64,000 nt of DNA from Alkalimonas amylolytica (lineage in GTDB: Bacteria > Pseudomonadota > Gammaproteobacteria > Enterobacterales > Alteromonadaceae). Each line of letters begins with the position of its first letter. Within the stretch, counting starts at the first letter, position 1. Of this stretch, positions 57,645 through 64,000 are shown one piece after another. The stretch is from contig NZ_FNRM01000007.1 in assembly GCF_900107845.1 (NCBI RefSeq), positions 124,001 to 188,000 on the forward strand, in the 5' to 3' direction. Both the position numbers and the translations under genes were made by a program. Under the pieces are notes generated by a model. It worked only from the letters and a program-made list of their open reading frames with translations, was not told the origin of the DNA and did not search any database.

Positions 57645-58115
57645 ATGACACAAATGGACATCGGTATTACCAAAGCAAATCGTGAGACCATTGCAGAAAG
57701 TCTGAAACACTTGCTGGCGGATACTTACACCCTCTACCTGCAAACCCATAATTTCCACTGGAATGTCACAGGCCCTCAGTTTCGCGAGCTGCATCTGATG
57801 TTTGAAGAGCACTACACCGAACTGGCGGTGGCGGTGGATGATATCGCCGAGCGTATTCGTACTTTGGATGTGGCGGCGCCTGGTACTTACAAAGAGTTCG
57901 TTCGCTTGAGCAACATCAAGGAAGTGGATGGGGTGCCGGCGGCAAAAGACATGGTCGACTTGCTGACACAAGGCCATGAGACCATCGTACGAACCTGCCG
58001 TGAGGTGCTGAAACATGCCCAGGCCGGTGATGACGAGTCCACCGCGGCACTGGCTTCCGACCGGATGCGGGTGCATGAAAAAACCGCCTGGATGCTGCGG
58101 GTACTGAATAAGTAA
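57645..58115 (+). CDS. dps: DNA-binding ferritin-like protein Dps
   Basis: Dps forms a 12-subunit shell that stores iron, removes peroxide and protects DNA in starvation. The 156-residue protein has the ferroxidase helix with [20 protein letters not shown] (His and Asp/Glu ligands), [19 protein letters not shown] and the C-terminal helix with [14 protein letters not shown] lysine-rich N-terminal tail is short here. The ATG at 57645 has GAGGAG 6 bases upstream; the adjacent ATG at 57642 sits too close. Confidence 0.94.
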   Translation: MTQMDIGITKANRETIAESLKHLLADTYTLYLQTHNFHWNVTGPQFRELHLMFEEHYTELAVAVDDIAERIRTLDVAAPGTYKEFVRLSNIKEVDGVPAAKDMVDLLTQGHETIVRTCREVLKHAQAGDDESTAALASDRMRVHEKTAWMLRVLNK

Positions 58116-58129
58116 GTTTGCTTAGTGAT

Positions 58130-58156
58130 AGCCCGGCTTTTTTTGCCGGGCTTTTC
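58130..58156 (+). terminator. Rho-independent terminator of dps
   Basis: An 8-bp perfect stem AGCCCGGC/GCCGGGCT with a T-rich loop (7 T) is followed by TTTTC. It touches the convergent stop codon at 58157. Confidence 0.88.
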
Positions 58157-59242
58157 TTAAAGGACCACTTCCTCACCTTCATTTAAAATATAAAGCGGTA
58201 CCTGGCTTTGCATCTGTTGCTGCATATGCAGCAAGCGCAGCAGTGGTGAGTGCGAGCTGATATCGCCCATCTGCCAGCTGGCATTGCCGTAACCCCAGGG
58301 GATCATCACCTTGCAGCCCAGCTCTTCGGCGGCCACCAGCGCATCTTCCGGCGTGGTATGCACATAGCGGTACCATTCCCCTTCATCCTCATGGTGGTAA
58401 GACGCAATGGGCAGCAGGCAGATATCTATCGCACCATAGCGCTGCTGAATAGCACGGAAGTGAGGTGAATAGCCGGTATCGCCGGCAAAGAACAAGGTTT
58501 TCCCGCTATGCTCGATGACCCAGCCGCCCCATTTGGCGCGATTGTGATCATTGAACAATTTGCGGCTGTTAAAATGGTGCGCCGGGACTAAGTGCACCGT
58601 TAGTTCTCCAAGTTCACTGCTGCTGTACCAGGCTTTTTCCAACACCTGATAACCGCCTTTCGGCATGTAATCGGCCATCCCCAGTGGTACATAGTAAAGC
58701 GCTGCGGTGCCGATTTGGCGGATGGTGGCATGGCTGAAATGATCGTAATGCAGGTGCGAGTAAAGCACCGCATCGCTGGCAGCCAGTTGTTCCCGAGCCA
58801 AGCCCGCCGGCATGGGGCGGCGCAGTCCAATCAGATGCGCTGCCCAGCTAACCGGCCGGTCAAACTGGCCCATCACAGGGTCAAACAGCAGTTGCTGACC
58901 ATCCGGGGTTTTCACTAAGAAGCTGGCATGGCCTACCCAATGCACCAGAAAGCCGCTGCCAAGCTCGGGCGCGCTTTGCTCACCCGTAAACTGGCAATCC
59001 TGGCCATGGCTTTGGCAGGCTACCTTGGGGTGAGCGGGGTAACAGTCTTCTTCACAAGTGATCGGATAGTCCTGCTGACCACGATACAGATTGCGGTACA
59101 TGCCCTGGTGCTTGCCATCCGGGATCTGCTCGATCACTGCTTGTTCGCTGATCAGCTGCTGCACGCTATTGGGGGTACTGCAGGCATTGAGAAGCAGGGT
59201 GCTGCCAAGCAGCAAGCCCAGTGCGCCAATCGTTAGTTTCAT
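58157..59242 (-). CDS. Metallo-beta-lactamase-fold lipoprotein (NAPE-PLD/UlaG type)
   Basis: This 361-residue hydrolase has a lipoprotein signal (MKLTIGALGLLLGSTLLLNAC) and a metallo-beta-lactamase core: VHWVGHASFLV, metal ligands in SHLHYDHFS, HLVPAHHFNSR, FAGDTGYSPHF and a C-terminal histidine region. This arrangement matches the NAPE-PLD/UlaG branch, enzymes acting on phosphodiesters or lactones. Four cysteines near the N-terminus (TCEEDCYPAHPKVACQSHGQ) suggest disulfides. The ATG at 59242 has AAGGGA 6 bases upstream; one at 59263 would add seven residues. Substrate unknown. Confidence 0.88.
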   Translation of the reverse strand: MKLTIGALGLLLGSTLLLNACSTPNSVQQLISEQAVIEQIPDGKHQGMYRNLYRGQQDYPITCEEDCYPAHPKVACQSHGQDCQFTGEQSAPELGSGFLVHWVGHASFLVKTPDGQQLLFDPVMGQFDRPVSWAAHLIGLRRPMPAGLAREQLAASDAVLYSHLHYDHFSHATIRQIGTAALYYVPLGMADYMPKGGYQVLEKAWYSSSELGELTVHLVPAHHFNSRKLFNDHNRAKWGGWVIEHSGKTLFFAGDTGYSPHFRAIQQRYGAIDICLLPIASYHHEDEGEWYRYVHTTPEDALVAAEELGCKVMIPWGYGNASWQMGDISSHSPLLRLLHMQQQMQSQVPLYILNEGEEVVL

Positions 59243-59276
59243 CCATCGTCCCTTGAAGTTCATGCTGATGTTCCGC

Positions 59277-61697
59277 TTAGTACTGTCTTAGTACCATGGC
59301 GGGCTTACGCCCTGCAACCTGCCAGGCCAAAGCCGCCACCGTGCACCAACAGATGGCGAAGGTAATGCCTGCTGCCAGCACGTAAAGCCAGGGGCTTTGC
59401 TCTACCCGCACACTAAAACCGGCCAGCCAGGCATCGAGCGCCAGATAGGTACCGGGGATGGCCAGCATAGCACTGATCGCCATTAGCTTCAGGTATTCAT
59501 TGGCCAGCAGATTCACCAGGCTGAAGGGGCTGGCACCCAGCACTTTGCGCATGGCCACTTCACGCGAGCGCTGCTCAGCGCTAAAGGCCGCCAGGCCAAA
59601 CAAGCCAACGCAGGTCAGTGCTATGGCCAAAGTGGCGAAGATAGCGATGACGGTGCCCTGGCGCTGCTGGTTTTGGTACAGGGCGCTGTAATCATCTTGC
59701 AGCCAGCTTAAGCGGATATCCTGGCGCTGCAAGCGCTCAGTCAGCAGCTGCTCAATCTGCAGCCGGCTTTGCATGGCCTGCCGCGGGTCCAGTTGCAGCA
59801 GAATATGGCCGATGTTCATCGGCGAGCGACCACAAATCAACAACAAGGGTTCGGGCTGGCGGGTGGCCGCACCCACCTGGACATCGGCAACAACACCGAC
59901 GACTGTCACGGTGAGTGGCAGATAATCCTGCAGTAGCCACTGCTGGCCAATGGCATCGGCAGGGGTGTCAAAGCCAGCCCGGCGGGCCAGTGTCTCGGTA
60001 ATGATAGCGGCGGCGGTGGCCTGGCCGTCGTGTTGCTGGTACCAATCGCTTTGGTAGTCGCTGCTAAAATCCCGACCAGCCAGCAAAGTAAAGCCGGCGG
60101 TTTGCACGATAGCAAAACCGGTACCTAGCTGGGGAATAGGTGGCAGACTGGTATCCTCGGTTTGGCCCGGTAACTGGATCGACATGGCTTGCGAAATGGT
60201 GTCGGTCAGCTGCATATCCAGCATGCTGGCATTCTGCACGCCTTCAATGCGTTGCAGGCTGCTCAGCAGGCCTTGTTGCTCGGCCCAAAACAGCTGCTCG
60301 TTGGCAATATTGTGCACCAGCAGGCGGGCGTCGCGTTGATAGCCGGTGTCTTGTTGCTGCAGCAGCTGCAGTTGTTGCTGCAACACGGCGGTAGCCACCA
60401 GCAAGCCAATGGCGATAGCGCCTTGCAGCACCAGCAGCCCTTTGCGCAGCCAAATGGCGGTGCTGCCACGCTGAAAATCGCCGCTCAGCACTTTTTTAGC
60501 ATCAAAGGCCGAGATAAAAAGCGCCGGGTACACGCCGGCCAGCAATCCTGTGGTCAGCACGGTCGCGAGGGTCAGGCCACCAAAAGCGCCCAGATAGCTC
60601 AGCGCCAGCGGGCGATTGACCAGGCCACTGAACCAGGGCAGCAGCAGCTCGACCAGGACCAGAGCCAGCAAGCCAGCAGCGGCGGCAATCAGCAGAGACT
60701 CCAGCATAAACTGGGCAAACAGCTGCCAGCGACTGGCGCCCAGGGTTTTCCGTACCCCGACCTCTTTGGCGCGCTGACCGGCACGGGCGGTGCTCATATT
60801 GATGAAGTTAATGCCGGCCACCAGCAGCAATAAGGCCGCCAGCAGCAGGCCAATGCCCACGGTGCTGGCCGAGCCATTCACTTTCATCTCAAAGCTCAAG
60901 TTCGAGTGCAGGTGAATAGAGGTTAACGGCTGCAGCTGCAGCGCCATCATGGACTGGCCCTGATAGGCCTGGGCATTTACCTGTTCAGTAAAATGCGCCA
61001 AAAAGGCCTCGAGATCCAGCCCGCCGGGCAGCTTGACGTAACTGTACACAGTGTTCATCGGCAGAGGATGCGCATTGACTTCATCGCTTAGACGGCGTAG
61101 CGAGTTTAGCTGCAGATGACTTTGTGCCGGCAACCGGTAAACGGCGGTCACCTGATGGTTGCTGCCATCAAGTTGCAGCTGCTTGCCCAGCACCTCGCTG
61201 TGGCCAAACAGGCGAATGGCCTCGTGCTCAGCCAGTGCCAGTCGATTGGGTTGGCGAAGTGCAGCCTGCAGATCGCCGCTTAGCACCTCAAACTGAAAGA
61301 AGTCGGTCAGATTGGCATCTGCCTGGAAGGCGTGTGTCATGGCGATTTGCAGCGGCGAACCTTCCAGTTGGATCAGCACATCTTCGGCAAAGCCTGCCAG
61401 CCGGGTGACCTCAATGCGGGCATCGAAATCCTGCAGTAAAGCTTTCATGGCCGGGCTGGTCACCGGGAAACGTTGCTCCAACGGAATAAAGGTTTGCTCC
61501 AGTCGGAAGGTGCTGCTGGCATCGGGGTGCATCCGGTCAAAGCCTTGTTCGTGTTGCACAAAAAGCAAAATCAGCAAGGCTGCGGCCAGGCCAATGGCCA
61601 GACCGCCCAGGTTCAGTGCCAAGTGGGTTTTATGCCGCAGCACGGCCCGAACGCCGGTGGTCAGGTAATTGCCTAGCATGGAAAGGGCGTTACGCAT
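59277..61697 (-). CDS. MacB/FtsX-like ABC transporter permease
   Basis: This 806-residue permease has two halves, each with a periplasmic domain and FtsX-type helices: an N-terminal helix (LALNLGGLAIGLAAALLILLF), three after residue 280, and four in the C-terminal half. The GAGINFINMSTARAGQRAKEVGVRKTLGAS-type motif occurs twice (second copy REVAMRKVLGASP), characteristic of the MacB/LolC group that exports substrates by mechanotransmission. It overlaps the ATPase gene by 8 bases and would work with it and the fusion protein. Confidence 0.92.
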   Translation of the reverse strand: MRNALSMLGNYLTTGVRAVLRHKTHLALNLGGLAIGLAAALLILLFVQHEQGFDRMHPDASSTFRLEQTFIPLEQRFPVTSPAMKALLQDFDARIEVTRLAGFAEDVLIQLEGSPLQIAMTHAFQADANLTDFFQFEVLSGDLQAALRQPNRLALAEHEAIRLFGHSEVLGKQLQLDGSNHQVTAVYRLPAQSHLQLNSLRRLSDEVNAHPLPMNTVYSYVKLPGGLDLEAFLAHFTEQVNAQAYQGQSMMALQLQPLTSIHLHSNLSFEMKVNGSASTVGIGLLLAALLLLVAGINFINMSTARAGQRAKEVGVRKTLGASRWQLFAQFMLESLLIAAAAGLLALVLVELLLPWFSGLVNRPLALSYLGAFGGLTLATVLTTGLLAGVYPALFISAFDAKKVLSGDFQRGSTAIWLRKGLLVLQGAIAIGLLVATAVLQQQLQLLQQQDTGYQRDARLLVHNIANEQLFWAEQQGLLSSLQRIEGVQNASMLDMQLTDTISQAMSIQLPGQTEDTSLPPIPQLGTGFAIVQTAGFTLLAGRDFSSDYQSDWYQQHDGQATAAAIITETLARRAGFDTPADAIGQQWLLQDYLPLTVTVVGVVADVQVGAATRQPEPLLLICGRSPMNIGHILLQLDPRQAMQSRLQIEQLLTERLQRQDIRLSWLQDDYSALYQNQQRQGTVIAIFATLAIALTCVGLFGLAAFSAEQRSREVAMRKVLGASPFSLVNLLANEYLKLMAISAMLAIPGTYLALDAWLAGFSVRVEQSPWLYVLAAGITFAICWCTVAALAWQVAGRKPAMVLRQY

Positions 61698-62391
61698 ACT
61701 TCACCTCCGCTGCCGGGGCCAGTGCCCGCTCGCTGACAATCTGGCCATCCAGCATTTGCACCATACGGCTGGCGTAACGGGCTTCGTGCTCCGAGTGGGT
61801 CACCATCACGATGGTGGTGCCATCCTGATTCAGCTGGCGTAGCATCTGCATCACTTCTTCGCTGTTTTTTGAGTCCAGATTGCCGGTTGGCTCATCGGCC
61901 AGGATCAGCGCCGGATTGATCACCAGGGCCCGGGCCACCGCCACCCGCTGTTGCTGGCCCCCTGACAGCTGCAAGGGCAGATGATCGGCACGGTGATCCA
62001 GCTGCATCCGCTTTAAAATGGCTTCGACCCGTTGTTTGCGCTCGCTCGAAGCGACGCCCTGGTACTGCAGCGGCAGCTCGACGTTTTGAAAAACTGTTAG
62101 CTCATCAATCAGGTTAAAGCTCTGAAAGACAAAGCCGAGCTGACTTTTGCGCAGTTCCGCCAGCTGTTTTTCGCGGTAACGGGCAATGTCCTGGCCTTTA
62201 AAGTTGTAAACGCCGTCGCTTGGGCTGTCCAGCATGCCCAGAATGCTTAGCAAGGTAGACTTGCCACAACCGGACGGCCCCATAATAGCGACGAACTCGC
62301 CGGCTTCAATGGTCAGGTTGATGGTGTTCAGGGCTGTGGTTTCGAGCTCTGCGGTGCGAAATACCCGTTGGATCTGTTGTAACTGAATCAT
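61690..62391 (-). CDS. MacB-type ABC transporter ATP-binding protein
   Basis: This 233-residue ATPase has Walker [11 protein letters not shown]-loop [14 protein letters not shown], the signature [15 protein letters not shown] and Walker [14 protein letters not shown], with the switch histidine in [10 protein letters not shown]. The LolD/MacB type opening [20 protein letters not shown] is typical. The ATG at 62391 restores the normal family length; an in-frame extension to 62589 overlaps the fusion gene and lacks conservation. It drives the permease at 59277-61697. Confidence 0.94.
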   Translation of the reverse strand: MIQLQQIQRVFRTAELETTALNTINLTIEAGEFVAIMGPSGCGKSTLLSILGMLDSPSDGVYNFKGQDIARYREKQLAELRKSQLGFVFQSFNLIDELTVFQNVELPLQYQGVASSERKQRVEAILKRMQLDHRADHLPLQLSGGQQQRVAVARALVINPALILADEPTGNLDSKNSEEVMQMLRQLNQDGTTIVMVTHSEHEARYASRMVQMLDGQIVSERALAPAAEVKYA

Positions 62392-62401
62392 GGGATGGTC
62401 C

Positions 62402-63649
62402 TTAGCGTTGTAATTGAATGATATCGGCTTGTTGAAATTCGCGATAGCCGGAAGTAATAACCATGTCGCCTTCACGCAGCCCCTGGCGTACTTCCACCAG
62501 CTGGGCACTTTGCCGGCCCAGTTGCACGGCTTGTTTGCGAGCGGTGGCCGTGGTCGGGTCCAGCACATAAACAAAGTGACCACCGCCATCGCTTAGAAAA
62601 GGGCCCCGGGCAAGGGTCAGCACCGGGGTTTGCTGATCGTCCAGCTGCAGCGTCAGGTTGACCGACTGACCACGCTTGGCCTGCAGCTGCTCGGGCAGGA
62701 CAAACTCCAGCTGGAACTGGTTGTTCACCACCCGGCTGTCGATGCGGCTTACCTGAAGCTCCAGTGGTTGCTGCTGCAAGGTAACCCGGGCAGTCATGCC
62801 CAGCTGAATGCGGCCCAGGTAAAACTCATCAACACTGGCCACCAGCTTGTACTGATCGGGTTGGTCGATTTGGCCTAGCCGGCTGCTCGGTGAGCGGGAT
62901 TCACCCACTTCGACATTAAACTCGCTCAGGTAGCCACTGATCGGTGCCCGGACCAGCAGGTTTTGTACATTTTGCCGGGCAAAATCCAGGTTTCGGCTCA
63001 GCATCTCGACGCTTTCCGACAGCTGCTGCAACTGCAGCTGGCGAATGGCTTCTTCCTGCTGCTGGCGCTCGTGCGTCAGCAGCAAGCGGTTTTGTTGATA
63101 GTGCAGCTCTTCAGTCAGGTTGTTCAGGTGCTCCTGTGCCAGCACGCCCGTTGCCACCAACGGCTCACTTTGCTGCAAATGCCGTGTTAAGGTGGCAATA
63201 CGAAACTCAATATCCAGCACATCGCGCTGCAGGTTGAGGCGGTTGGTTTCAATGGTCATCTGGGTGTTGCGCAGAAAATTCATCTGCTCGGTGACCTGCG
63301 CTTCGCGGCTGATTAAATCAAGCTGCAGCTGAGTGTTGGTCAGTTGCACCAGCGGCTGGCCTTGTTCGACATAGCTGCCTTGCTCGACCAGGCGCTGCTC
63401 GACCCTGCCGCCTTCAATCACATCCAGAAAGACGCTGTGCTGTGGCATCACCGTTGCGCGCAGCGCAATGCTTTCCTGCAGTGGCTGCGGTTTCACCACA
63501 GCGGTACTGACGGAACTCATTGGTAAGTGCAGCTGCACCGAGGCATTGGCCTGGCCCTTGCTAAACCACCATAAGCCAGCGGTAATCACCACAGCGGCAG
63601 CCAGCAACCAGTGAGGGCGTTTCGAGCGGCGGCTAATTTTTTTATCCAT
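62402..63649 (-). CDS. HlyD-family membrane fusion protein
   Basis: This 415-residue periplasmic adaptor has an N-terminal membrane anchor (about 14-31), a split lipoyl/barrel-sandwich domain (VEQGQPLVQLTNTQLQLDL; VRAPISGYLSEFNVEVGE), a long coiled-coil hairpin (about 105-235), and a beta-barrel with FQLEFVLPEQL. Such proteins connect the MacB-type pump to an outer-membrane factor. The ATG at 63649 has GGAG 7 bases upstream, while a GTG six bases earlier is less likely. First gene of the three-gene operon, divergent from a response regulator. Confidence 0.92.
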   Translation of the reverse strand: MDKKISRRSKRPHWLLAAAVVITAGLWWFSKGQANASVQLHLPMSSVSTAVVKPQPLQESIALRATVMPQHSVFLDVIEGGRVEQRLVEQGSYVEQGQPLVQLTNTQLQLDLISREAQVTEQMNFLRNTQMTIETNRLNLQRDVLDIEFRIATLTRHLQQSEPLVATGVLAQEHLNNLTEELHYQQNRLLLTHERQQQEEAIRQLQLQQLSESVEMLSRNLDFARQNVQNLLVRAPISGYLSEFNVEVGESRSPSSRLGQIDQPDQYKLVASVDEFYLGRIQLGMTARVTLQQQPLELQVSRIDSRVVNNQFQLEFVLPEQLQAKRGQSVNLTLQLDDQQTPVLTLARGPFLSDGGGHFVYVLDPTTATARKQAVQLGRQSAQLVEVRQGLREGDMVITSGYREFQQADIIQLQR

Positions 63650-63684
63650 GGTCACACTCCGTTCAATAGCATTGGCTGGATAAA

Positions 63685-63700
63685 TACAAAGGCCATGCCA
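63685..63700 (-). promoter_or_regulatory. Sigma-54-like promoter of the fusion protein operon
   Basis: On the minus strand TGGCATG-N4-TTGT matches the -24/-12 sigma-54 consensus (TGGCACG-N4-TTGC) except for two bases, one being the usually conserved C of the -12 GC. It lies 36 bases before the ATG. It is plausible given the divergent response-regulator gene, but unproven. Confidence 0.4.
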
Positions 63701-63747
63701 AATTAAATACTTAATAAAAACAAATACTTAATATTTACTGTCACGGA

Positions 63748-63794
63748 AAAGTGTCCGCTGGTGGTACAGCCGACTGTCCGAAAATGAACACTTT
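63748..63794. repeat. Inverted repeat in the divergent regulator gap
   Basis: AAAGTGTCC (63748-63756) and GAACACTTT (63786-63794) are inverted copies (8 of 9) placed 48-94 bases upstream of the sigma-54-like element. Their distance is suitable for enhancer-type regulator sites. Confidence 0.4.
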
Positions 63795-63911
63795 CGTGTT
63801 GCGGGGTTGTGCTGTGACCCGGTTGGACGGTATCCGCCTCTTGCATGGGCCAGCCGTTTTGTTTAGGGTGACGCTTACGTTTTGCTAACACCCTGATGCG
63901 ACTCAAAGACG

Positions 63912-64000
63912 ATGAACAATGCAGCCACAGTGCTCGTGCTGGACGACAATACCGACTTACTGACGGCGGCCAGGCTTTGCCTGAAACCTTATTTTGCCAA
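63912..64000 (+). CDS. Response regulator, N-terminal fragment
   Basis: An ATG at 63912 opens MNNAATVLVLDDNTDLLTAA followed by RLCLKPYFA and runs off the right edge after 29 codons. The VLVLDDNTDLL motif is the acidic pocket of a receiver domain. Such a regulator divergent from a HlyD-MacB operon is often of the NtrC/sigma-54-activator type, which would suit the sigma-54-like promoter, but only the N-terminus is present, so the output domain is not seen. Confidence 0.75.
   Translation, partial: MNNAATVLVLDDNTDLLTAARLCLKPYFA

Overview
This window is chromosomal DNA of a gammaproteobacterium. Protein sequence and gene order (ubiE-ubiJ-ubiB-tatABC, plsB/lexA, ompR-envZ, hslR-hslO, gspC-N) point to the Alteromonadales/Chromatiales group around Rheinheimera, Alishewanella and Arsukibacterium; this placement is inference, since no rRNA gene is present. 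Coding density is high. I see no insertion sequence, phage, integron, CRISPR array, rRNA or tRNA gene.

Layout. (1) 1-6807, minus strand: a tightly packed ten-gene run read ubiE-ubiJ-ubiB-tatA-tatB-tatC-periplasmic protein-tatD-diguanylate cyclase-hemB, joining ubiquinone synthesis, twin-arginine export, a c-di-GMP enzyme and haem synthesis. (2) 6900-14193: a second GGDEF protein, a DUF885 lipoprotein, a small protein plus EVE-domain protein, acyl-CoA thioesterase tesB, and plsB. (3) lexA, with a promoter overlapped by two SOS boxes. (4) 15294-23555: a caa3-type cytochrome oxidase locus (coxB with fused cytochrome c, coxA, ctaG, coxC) followed by assembly and haem A genes (DUF2909 protein, surf1, membrane protein, ctaA, ctaB, sco). 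coxC carries a one-base deletion in a G run. (5) 23617-30712: polysaccharide deacetylase, nfuA (with an IscR-like operator), an M14 peptidase, comF, bioH, a small flagellar-hook-like protein and a SprA-like peptidase. (6) 30758-37562: tex, greB, a small lipoprotein, ompR-envZ, hslR-hslO. (7) 37715-48967: a complete type II secretion operon gspC to gspN, without a prepilin peptidase. (8) 49068-58115: a class V aminotransferase, a two-gene unit resembling a pore-forming toxin and its membrane immunity protein, a TonB-dependent receptor divergent from a glycerophosphodiesterase lipoprotein with a Pho-box between them, cysE, an outer-membrane barrel protein, and dps. (9) 58157-64000, mostly minus strand: a metallo-beta-lactamase-fold lipoprotein, a MacB-like ABC exporter (membrane fusion protein, ATPase, permease), and the first codons of a divergent response regulator.

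The most useful leads are the coxC frameshift, the unrecognised toxin/immunity-like pair at 50268-51676, the phosphate-starvation receptor/phosphodiesterase pair at 51765-55613, and the IscR-type operator at nfuA. Functions were assigned by reading motifs and family resemblance without database searches; start codons were chosen from ribosome-binding sites, signal peptides and remembered family N-termini.
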